A stretch of 12,843 bases of DNA from an uncultured Ruminiclostridium sp. (GTDB taxonomy: Bacteria > Bacillota > Clostridia > Oscillospirales > Ruminococcaceae), in contig CAJUFF010000075.1 of NCBI GenBank assembly GCA_910585505.1, positions 1 through 12,843 of the forward strand, written 5' to 3'. How positions within the stretch are numbered: the first letter of the stretch is position 1; every line of letters starts with the position of its first letter. Below the pieces are notes generated by a model, which was not told the origin of the DNA, searched no databases, and was given only the letters and a program-made list of their open reading frames with translations. Positions 1 through 5,489 of this stretch are shown here, in pieces. The position numbers and the translations under genes are program-made.

Positions 1-54
1 ATAACCATTTTGACTATGATTTTATCCTGTGTCAAAATGGTTATTAGTATAATA
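1..54. repeat. Left-end hairpin repeat, inverted copy of the right end
   Basis: Bases 2-54 are the exact reverse complement of bases 12791-12843, a perfect 53-bp inverted repeat at the two ends of the window. Each copy also folds on itself: a 14-bp arm at 1-14 (ATAACCATTTTGAC) pairs with 31-44 (GTCAAAATGGTTAT) around a 16-base loop (15-30). The match stops at base 55. The simplest reading is a dispersed palindromic repeat present at both ends. It contains a TATAAT at 48-53, but no matching -35 element is seen. Confidence 0.9.
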
Positions 55-156
55 TTCAATTATTTTATCGTCAAAAATTTCAAAAACTTTAGCAATATTC
101 AGTTTTTTTCTTTCCGAAAATTGTAACTTTTTTGCTATTTTCTTTTCGTTCTTTCG

Positions 157-165
157 TGGCATAAT
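157..165 (+). promoter_or_regulatory. Candidate extended -10 promoter for the lipoprotein gene
   Basis: TGGCATAAT at 157-165 fits the extended -10 pattern (TG, one base, then a TATAAT-like hexamer). It lies in very AT-rich DNA about 70 bases upstream of the lipoprotein start. No convincing -35 hexamer is present at the usual distance, which is tolerated in extended -10 promoters. The predicted transcript would start near 172. Its 5' end can form a small hairpin (AGAAAG at 173-178 with CTTTCT at 187-192) followed by TTTT, of unknown meaning. Confidence 0.4.
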
Positions 166-236
166 ACATCAGAGAAAGTCAAAAAGCTTTCTTTTAAATG
201 ACAGATCGCAATAATATCCGGAAAGGAGAAAAAGCT

Positions 237-506
237 ATGAAAATAACAAAATTTTTTACCGCCCTCCTGTTAGCGGGCGTAATGGCGCTCACCTTTACCG
301 CATGCGGCAGCGACGGAACAAACGACGATGAAAATACACCGCCAACCGGTTCTTCCGATTCTACCACCGACAGCGCTTCCGCGGAAACAAATCCTCAGAC
401 AGACGCAAGCTCCGACAGCGGCAGCGGAGACAGCGGTAACAATAGTGACAGCAGCGACAACGGTGAAAACAGCGGAAACGAATCGGGTGAGGAAACAAAA
501 GAATAA
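237..506 (+). CDS. Small Ser/Asp/Gly-rich lipoprotein
   Basis: An 89-residue secreted protein with a lipoprotein signal peptide: a positive MKITK start, a hydrophobic core (about residues 6-21) and a lipobox-like end, FTAC, placing the lipidated cysteine at residue 23. The rest (about residues 24-89) is low-complexity and acidic, made almost entirely of S, D, G, N, T and E with no hydrophobic core, so it is probably disordered, perhaps a surface spacer. The start at 237 is chosen because AAAGGAG at 222-228 sits 8 bases upstream; the in-frame ATG at 198 has no ribosome binding site and would put a charged stretch before the signal peptide. The gene is transcribed towards ileS and ends upstream of a strong terminator. 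The lipoprotein call is good; the function is unknown. It could also be a remnant of a larger lipoprotein that has lost its folded domain. Confidence 0.75.
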   Translation: MKITKFFTALLLAGVMALTFTACGSDGTNDDENTPPTGSSDSTTDSASAETNPQTDASSDSGSGDSGNNSDSSDNGENSGNESGEETKE

Positions 507-516
507 AATTTGAGCC

Positions 517-611
517 GACTGATACTGACCATCAGTCAAAGTAGGCCAAATAATATGATGACCGAAATTTGTTGTCTGACATGCAAATCACAAAATTTCA
601 ATTTTTGTGAT
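517..611. other. Intergenic stretch with two small hairpins
   Basis: Between the lipoprotein stop and the terminator there are two inverted repeats. GACTGAT (517-523) pairs with ATCAGTC (531-537) around a 7-base loop, and ATCACAAAA (587-595) pairs with TTTTGTGAT (603-611) around a 7-base loop. Neither is followed by a run of T on the plus strand, so they do not look like terminators. They may be mRNA 3'-end structures or protein-binding palindromes; nothing decides between these. Confidence 0.35.
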
Positions 612-626
612 GATTAACCAAATAGC

Positions 627-656
627 AAAAAAGCGGCGAGTTTTCGCCGCTTTTTT
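627..656. terminator. Bidirectional rho-independent terminator
   Basis: GCGGCGA (633-639) pairs with TCGCCGC (644-650) around a GTTT loop, flanked by six A (627-632) and six T (651-656). The A and T runs make it work in both directions. It can end the lipoprotein transcript on the plus strand and the ileS operon transcript on the minus strand, where it lies about 170 bases past the ileS stop. Confidence 0.9.
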
Positions 657-664
657 GAAAAAAT

Positions 665-814
665 ATGTCCGCATTAGGAATAGCGCGTGGATTCTTGAGC
701 AAATTTTGTCGAGAAAAAGGCAAAAATCAGCAGGATGGATTGCGTGAAAAGCAAGCCGGTCAGGAGGATAACGCAGCTATGCGTAATTTGAATTGCCGCT
801 ATGTGTTATCTTAA
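665..814 (+). other. Unassigned open 49-codon frame in the ileS 3' region
   Basis: An uninterrupted frame runs from ATG at 665 to TAA at 812-814, predicting a 49-residue, basic, polar peptide that starts MSALGIARGFLSKF. I do not recognise it. There is no ribosome binding site (the bases before the ATG are only A and T), and the terminator lies immediately upstream, so translation is doubtful. The segment is less AT-rich than the flanking intergenic DNA. It can also fold: GATAACGCA at 767-775 pairs with TGTGTTATC at 802-810 (one G-U pair). It could be a small gene, part of the ileS 3' untranslated region on the minus strand, or a fragment of a dispersed repeat. Confidence 0.3.
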
Positions 815-822
815 AATTTTTC

Positions 823-3800
823 TTATACCTTCTCAACCCCAAACGAAACCTTTTCTCCGTTGATATCCCAATCCGCGGTGTACCCTGCCGTCTTTCCAAA
901 CTCTACGGCAGCGGTAAGAGTATTTTCCGAAATTTCCTCTTTGTTTCTTTCGATAATACCCTTAATCTTCTCATTGTCCGAGCAGTAGATACGGATATTG
1001 TCCATTACTTCAAACCCCGCGTCCTTGCGCATTGTCTGAATCTTGCTTATTATCTCGCGCACAAATCCCTCTTCGATAAGCTTATCGTCAAGCTGTATAT
1101 TCAGAACAACGGTTACGCCCCGGTCGGAAGCCACCGCATATCCATCCTTCTGTGAAACGTCTATCAGCAGTTCCTCCTCGGTTAGCTTTATTTCACCTGC
1201 GGATAAAGTAACGGTCATAATTCCCGTATTCTTAAGCTCCGCCATCGCCTTTGCTCCGTCGACTTCGGAAAGAGCGGTTCTGATTTCATTAAGCTGTTTT
1301 CCGTATTTTGCCCCCAGAATCTTAAGCTGCGGCTTAAAGGAATAAACCGTATACTCGGAAACGTCGTCTTTGAATTCAAGCTTCTTTACGTTAAGCTCGG
1401 AGTTAACTATTTCCTTAAACATATCGTCAAGCTTGTTCTCCGACTGTACCAATATCTCAGACAAAGGCTGGCGGCTCTTTATGGCGGCAGCATTTCTGGC
1501 GGCAAGACCTAAGGTTTTTATCTGCAATACCGTTTCCATATTTGCTTCAAGCACGCTGTCTGTAAGGGCTTCGTCACAGACGGGATATGCGCAGAGATGC
1601 ACGCTTTCGGGAGCTTGTTTGTCATTTGTGCAGACCAGATTGCGGTAAATGTCCTCGGCGACAAATGGGGTCATGGGGGCGGTAAGTTTGGCCACCGTTA
1701 CCAAAGCGGTGTAAAGGGTCATATAAGCGTTGATCTTATCCTGAGTAAGCTCCTTTTGCCAGAATCTTTCGCGGCTTCTTCTCACATACCAGTTGGACAT
1801 TTCGTCCACAAAATCCTGAAGCGCCTTTGCCGCTTCGGGGATACGGTATTCCGCCAGATTTCCGTCCACGGTCTTTATAAGAGTATTTAATCTCGACAAA
1901 AGCCACCTATCCATTACGGGAAGCTTTTCGGGTTCAAGAACGTATTTTCCCGCATCGAAATCATCTATATTGGCGTAAAGCACGAAAAATGCGTAGGTGT
2001 TCCAAAGTGTGGAGATATATTTTCTCTGCCCCTCGGTAACCGCCTTGCCGGAAAAACGGTTGGGAAGCCAAGGTGCGCTGTTGGTGTAGAAATACCAGCG
2101 TATGGCGTCGGAGCCGTATTTTTCCAAGGCCTCAAACGGATCCACGGTGTTGCCCAGATGCTTGGACATCTTCCGTCCCTCCTCGTCCTGCACCAATCCC
2201 AAAACAAGGACGTTTTTATAAGGCGCTTTGTCAAACACAAGAGTGGAGATGGCAAGAAGGGAGTAGAACCATCCTCTTGTCTGATCCACCGCTTCGGAAA
2301 TAAAGTCGGCAGGGAACTGAGACTCGAAAAGCTCTTTGTTCTCAAAAGGATAGTGATGCTGCGCAAAGGGCATTGAGCCGCTGTCGAACCAGCAGTCTAT
2401 AACTTCGGGTACGCGGCGCATTTCCTTTCCGCATTCGGGACAGGTTATAGTTACCGCATCAATGTAAGGCTTGTGCAGCTCTATATCGTCGGGACAGTTT
2501 TTGCTCATTGATTTCAGCTCTTCTATGCTGCCTATTGAGTGGCGGTGACCGCACTCGCATTCCCAGATATTCAAGGGGGTGCCCCAATAGCGGTTGCGGC
2601 TCAAAGCCCAGTCCTGAGCGTTGGCGATCCAGTCGCCGAAGCGGTTTTTGCCCACGCTTTCGGGGATCCAGTTCACGGTCTCGTTATTGGCGATCATTTT
2701 TTCCCGCACAGCAGACATTTTGATGAACCAGCTATTTCTCGCGTAGTAGATCAGGGGAGTGTCGCAGCGCCAGCAGAAGGGGTAACTGTGCTCAAAGGGA
2801 GGCGCGCTGAACAAAAGTCCTCTTTCCTTAAGGTTTTTGAGAACTTCCTTATCAGCGTCCTTGCAGAAGGTGCCGGCCCACGGGGTCTCCTCGGTCATTT
2901 CACCTTTTGCGTCCACAAGCTGCACCAACGGGAGACCGTAATTTCTCCCCACATTTGCGTCGTCCTCACCGAAGGCGGGTGCGATATGAACGATACCGGT
3001 ACCGTCGGTAAGAGTTACGTAACCGTCGCAGGTAACGTACCAACACTTTTCCTTAGGGGAAACAAAATCAAACAATGGCTCATACTCTTTGTATTCAAGC
3101 TCTTTTCCCTTGTAACGCTCCAGTATTTCCCAACCCTCTTCAAGAACGGCGGAAACAAGCGCCTCCGCCATATAATAGGTATAATCGCCGCTTTTTACCT
3201 TTACATAGGTTTCATCAGGATTTACGCAAAGTGCCACGTTCGAGGGCAGAGTCCACGGAGTGGTTGTCCATGCCAAAAAATAAGCGTCTTCGCCTTTTGC
3301 CTTAAATCTTGCAATGGCCGATCTTTCCTTTACGTCCTTGTAGCCCTGCGCCACTTCGTGAGAGGACAGAGGTGTGCCGCAGCGTGGGCAGTAGGGAACT
3401 ATCTTAAAGCCCTTGTATAAAAGATCTTTTTCCCATATTTGCTTAAGCGCCCACCATTCGGATTCAATAAAATCGTTGTGATAGGTAACGTAAGGGGCGT
3501 CCATATCCGCCCAGAAGCCCACGGTACGGGAAAAGTCTTCCCACATTCCCTTGTACTTCCATACGCTTTCCTTACATTCTTTTATAAAAGGTTCGAGACC
3601 GTACTTTTCGATCTGTTCCTTGCCGTCCAGCCCAAGCTTTTTCTCAACCTCAAGCTCGACGGGCAGTCCGTGAGTGTCCCATCCCGCCTTTCTGGGCACG
3701 AACGCGCCCTTCATGGCGTGATAGCGGGGGATCATATCCTTGAAAGCGCGTGTTTCCACGTGTCCGATATGGGGCTTTCCGTTGGCGGTGGGGGGACCGT

Positions 3801-3933
3801 CGTAAAACACGTAGGAGCGGTCGTCCTTGTGAACCTCCATGGATTTTTCAAAGATGTGATTGTCGTTCCAGAATTTTTCAACTTTCTTTTCCCGCTCCAC
3901 CGGGGAGAGGGAAGGATTTACTTTTTCGTACAT
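823..3933 (-). CDS. ileS: Isoleucyl-tRNA synthetase, type 2 (eukaryotic-like)
   Basis: A 1036-residue cytoplasmic class I synthetase that charges tRNA-Ile with isoleucine using ATP. The HIGH motif is PHIGH at residues 54-58, and the second catalytic loop is KMSKH at 588-592, where the last Ser of KMSKS is His. The editing (CP1) domain shows WTTTPWTLPSN near 222-232 and GTGIVHIAPAFGEDD at 311-325, with its conserved Asp, so proofreading of valine should be intact. Cysteine pairs at 182/185 and 387/390 are probable zinc ligands. There is no C-terminal cysteine zinc cluster as in E. coli type 1 enzymes. This, the length and the motif context point to type 2, a class known for natural mupirocin tolerance (family knowledge, not tested here). 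AAAGGAAG precedes the ATG. It lies 36 bases after the GyrI-like gene, too close for its own T-box leader, so it is read from the upstream T-box operon. Confidence 0.97.
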   Translation of the reverse strand: MYEKVNPSLSPVEREKKVEKFWNDNHIFEKSMEVHKDDRSYVFYDGPPTANGKPHIGHVETRAFKDMIPRYHAMKGAFVPRKAGWDTHGLPVELEVEKKLGLDGKEQIEKYGLEPFIKECKESVWKYKGMWEDFSRTVGFWADMDAPYVTYHNDFIESEWWALKQIWEKDLLYKGFKIVPYCPRCGTPLSSHEVAQGYKDVKERSAIARFKAKGEDAYFLAWTTTPWTLPSNVALCVNPDETYVKVKSGDYTYYMAEALVSAVLEEGWEILERYKGKELEYKEYEPLFDFVSPKEKCWYVTCDGYVTLTDGTGIVHIAPAFGEDDANVGRNYGLPLVQLVDAKGEMTEETPWAGTFCKDADKEVLKNLKERGLLFSAPPFEHSYPFCWRCDTPLIYYARNSWFIKMSAVREKMIANNETVNWIPESVGKNRFGDWIANAQDWALSRNRYWGTPLNIWECECGHRHSIGSIEELKSMSKNCPDDIELHKPYIDAVTITCPECGKEMRRVPEVIDCWFDSGSMPFAQHHYPFENKELFESQFPADFISEAVDQTRGWFYSLLAISTLVFDKAPYKNVLVLGLVQDEEGRKMSKHLGNTVDPFEALEKYGSDAIRWYFYTNSAPWLPNRFSGKAVTEGQRKYISTLWNTYAFFVLYANIDDFDAGKYVLEPEKLPVMDRWLLSRLNTLIKTVDGNLAEYRIPEAAKALQDFVDEMSNWYVRRSRERFWQKELTQDKINAYMTLYTALVTVAKLTAPMTPFVAEDIYRNLVCTNDKQAPESVHLCAYPVCDEALTDSVLEANMETVLQIKTLGLAARNAAAIKSRQPLSEILVQSENKLDDMFKEIVNSELNVKKLEFKDDVSEYTVYSFKPQLKILGAKYGKQLNEIRTALSEVDGAKAMAELKNTGIMTVTLSAGEIKLTEEELLIDVSQKDGYAVASDRGVTVVLNIQLDDKLIEEGFVREIISKIQTMRKDAGFEVMDNIRIYCSDNEKIKGIIERNKEEISENTLTAAVEFGKTAGYTADWDINGEKVSFGVEKV

Positions 3934-3969
3934 TGTTTTCTTCCTTTCGTTATTTATATGAATTTATTT

Positions 3970-4431
3970 TTACAGTTTTTTTATGGGAAAAAACATATAA
4001 TTTTTTCCCGTTGACGGACAGGTAAAATCCTGCACCGCCCCCGCAAGCGGTATGTTGTTTTCTTTAAGATAATTCATCACCTCCGTAAAAGTGTTTTCGT
4101 TTTCACACTCGGTGACAATATACTCATAAGCGGGTATCACCCATTTTCTCCATCCTTCGGGAGCCTCCGCACCGTCAAGACATTCCGCTCCCGCAAGATA
4201 AAGCCCGCGTCTGAAATCCTCCCATGGTCTGAAAGAACGGGAAAAGTCGGACATCGCTCCCCAGATCCCGCATATACTGCCGTTTTCGTCTTTTTTGACA
4301 AGCTGCTCTATCTCGCCGAAATGTGAATTTGCGTCATCCCATAGCTTTTGTATAAATCCCTCGCCGCTGTGGGTAGAACCTTCTTTTCCGATAACAATAA
4401 AGGCATTTTTTTTGATTTTTTCGATTTTCAT
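3970..4431 (-). CDS. GyrI-like effector-binding domain protein
   Basis: A 153-residue soluble protein made of a single GyrI-like/AraC-type effector-binding domain with no DNA-binding part. Family features visible are an N-terminal FIVIGKEG strand (about 11-18), GIWGAMSDF (55-63), a central GLYLAGAEC strand (76-84), APEGWRKWVIP (90-100) and a C-terminal NYMFFPI (144-150). This fold binds hydrophobic small molecules; stand-alone members have been linked to ligand binding and, in some cases, hydrolysis or gyrase inhibition, but the ligand here is unknown. AGAGGAG lies 9 bases upstream of the ATG. The gap to the flavoprotein gene is 14 bases and to ileS 36 bases, so the three are almost certainly one transcript. 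The domain call is good; the biological role is open. Confidence 0.85.
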   Translation of the reverse strand: MKIEKIKKNAFIVIGKEGSTHSGEGFIQKLWDDANSHFGEIEQLVKKDENGSICGIWGAMSDFSRSFRPWEDFRRGLYLAGAECLDGAEAPEGWRKWVIPAYEYIVTECENENTFTEVMNYLKENNIPLAGAVQDFTCPSTGKNYMFFPIKKL

Positions 4432-4445
4432 ATAATTGGCTCCTC

Positions 4446-5000
4446 TTATTTTAATGGCATTCCCGTATACCGTAGAATCAGGTTTTTTGCTTCTTCCGAA
4501 TCGGTTATATCTCCGCTGATACTTACTTTTCCGAAGCGCTTGGCGGAAAGGAACAGTATTTCGGGTTCGGTACCTTCCGTCACCTGATAACGAAATGCGG
4601 AGATAAAATTTTCACAGTTGGTATTGCTTACTACAATAAATTTTTTTCTTACCGAAAGGTATTTTTCAAGGCGGGGGTAATTTTTCTGAAAATAACACTG
4701 GCTCCTTTCGTTAAAGGAGAAGTAAAGCGAGCAGGGGTAATCGCAGTAATTTGGCACTATAAAAAAGGCCAGATCGCTTTCGGTTGCCGCTTCGTAAATA
4801 TCGTAAACCGAATCTTTTATATAGGGGCAGTTCTCCGCTCTTTGAAAGCAATCGTAACCGCATTTTCCGCAAGGGTTAATATAAAAATTGGAAAAATCAA
4901 ACATCCGAACGCAATCGTCAAACCGTTTGCTTATCAGCTCCGCTATTTTGGCACAGTTACCTTCGGAGCGGCCGCTGAAGGATATTACACTTACTTTCAT
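4446..5000 (-). CDS. Flavodoxin-fold flavoprotein with a four-cysteine cluster
   Basis: A 184-residue protein of the NADPH-dependent FMN reductase/iron-sulfur flavoprotein group. The N-terminal strand MKVSVISF leads into a flavin phosphate-binding loop SGRSEGN (residues 9-15). Cysteines at 44, 47, 51 and 58 (C-x2-C-x3-C-x6-C) occupy the place where iron-sulfur flavoproteins carry their [4Fe-4S] ligands. The Asp at 63 and the strand LAFFIVPNYCDYP (about 77-89) match the family layout. It probably transfers electrons from a nicotinamide or ferredoxin donor through FMN; the substrate is not known. The start at 5000 is preferred over a longer frame starting at 5096, because that extension lies inside the T-box terminator region. 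A GGG at about 13 bases upstream is a weak ribosome binding site. It is the first gene after the tRNA-Ile T-box and is followed closely by the GyrI-like gene. Confidence 0.85.
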   Translation of the reverse strand: MKVSVISFSGRSEGNCAKIAELISKRFDDCVRMFDFSNFYINPCGKCGYDCFQRAENCPYIKDSVYDIYEAATESDLAFFIVPNYCDYPCSLYFSFNERSQCYFQKNYPRLEKYLSVRKKFIVVSNTNCENFISAFRYQVTEGTEPEILFLSAKRFGKVSISGDITDSEEAKNLILRYTGMPLK

Positions 5001-5040
5001 GTTGTTTTTAATTCCCTTATAAATTATTTTTTCTTTTTTT

Positions 5041-5300
5041 AGTGAAAAAACCCCCTGCCCCGAATAACGGGACAAGGAGCACTTGTAACCACCCATTAAA
5101 CCATTCCGACAAACGGCTTTCCTTAACGCGGAAAAGACGGCGGGACTTAATCGGAAAACCTTTCAGTCTGCAACTACAAAGTGATGTTCGGTATAAGCTT
5201 ACCGCTGCCGCGTTCACACCCTCTGCGGCTCTCTGGGAGTTTCTGCTTTAACCTACTGTCTTTGTCTCTGTTTTTATGTGTTGATGTTGATATTAAAATT
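5041..5300 (-). promoter_or_regulatory. T-box riboswitch sensing tRNA-Ile
   Basis: The minus-strand leader has the full T-box layout. The base of Stem I pairs ACAAAG (5265-5260) with CTTTGT (5181-5176). The specifier loop has AGTA (5257-5254) on one side and GAACATCA on the other, with specifier ATC at 5185-5183 followed by the conserved A; ATC is an Ile codon. Above it, GGT/ACC and AAGC/GCTT pair, and GCCGC (5229-5225) pairs with GCGGC (5211-5207) under a 13-base distal loop; AGAGAG sits at 5234-5229. The T-box itself, AATGGGTGGTTAC, starts at 5097; its bulge UGGU (5091-5088) would pair with an ACCA tRNA end, fitting the A73 discriminator of tRNA-Ile. Uncharged tRNA-Ile should favour the antiterminator and switch on the downstream genes, ending with ileS. 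Confidence 0.93.
5045..5080 (-). terminator. T-box terminator, alternative to the antiterminator
   Basis: CCTTGTCCCG (5077-5068) pairs with CGGGGCAGGG (5062-5053) around a TTATT loop, using G-U pairs, and is followed by TTTTTT at 5050-5045. The same upstream strand can instead pair with the T-box region: AATGGG (5097-5092) with CCCGTT (5071-5066), and ACAAG (5086-5082) with CTTGT (5076-5072). The two structures are mutually exclusive, as expected for transcription attenuation. Confidence 0.9.
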
Positions 5301-5306
5301 ACATAT

Positions 5307-5335
5307 ATGATAACACTTTTTTCGATTGTTGTCAA
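5307..5335 (-). promoter_or_regulatory. Promoter of the T-box/ileS operon
   Basis: On the minus strand, a perfect -35 TTGACA (5335-5330) is separated by 17 bases from a -10 TATCAT (5312-5307). Transcription would start near 5300, just ahead of T-box Stem I. This is the strongest promoter match in the window. Confidence 0.85.
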
Positions 5336-5385
5336 GAGGCAGTTTGTTTAATTTTTGTTTTTACCGCAATAAATAACAAACTGAG

Positions 5386-5404
5386 GGAATTGCTAAGCAA
5401 TTCC
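5386..5404 (-). terminator. Hairpin downstream of recQ, possible weak terminator
   Basis: GGAATTGC and GCAATTCC form a perfect 8-bp stem with a 3-base loop, about 85 bases past the recQ stop. On the minus strand it is followed by a T-rich but interrupted stretch, not a clean T run. A second inverted repeat, CAGTTTGTT (5340-5348) with AACAAACTG (5375-5383), lies beyond it. It could end the recQ transcript before the ileS operon promoter. Confidence 0.4.
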
Positions 5405-5489
5405 GAGATTCAGAGAAGAATTTTTATCCCCCGCTGAACCGGGAAATGAAGAGATTTTGTATAACCCCTTGCCGCCCGCCATGCTGCGG

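Noticed and set aside
48..53. TATAAT in the left-end repeat as a promoter
   Set aside because: No -35-like hexamer lies 15-19 bases upstream and it lacks the TG of an extended -10.
198..236. Upstream ATG at 198 as the lipoprotein start
   Set aside because: It has no ribosome binding site, and it would place a charged segment in front of a well-formed signal peptide; the ATG at 237 has AAAGGAG at good spacing.
270..539. 89-codon minus-strand frame opposite the lipoprotein
   Set aside because: It is a by-product of the repetitive Ser/Asp codons; there is no ribosome binding site and the apparent hydrophobicity comes from the complement of those codons.
2539..3420. 293-codon plus-strand frame opposite ileS
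   Set aside because: It is an antisense shadow of the highly conserved ileS sequence, with no domain or ribosome binding site.
5001..5096. N-terminal extension of the flavoprotein from 5096
   Set aside because: The extension overlaps the T-box motif and terminator, has no family similarity, and the flavodoxin fold begins at the Met encoded at 5000.
5017..5217. 66-codon minus-strand frame within the leader
   Set aside because: It lies inside the T-box structural RNA, whose bases are explained by pairing; there is no ribosome binding site or recognisable protein.
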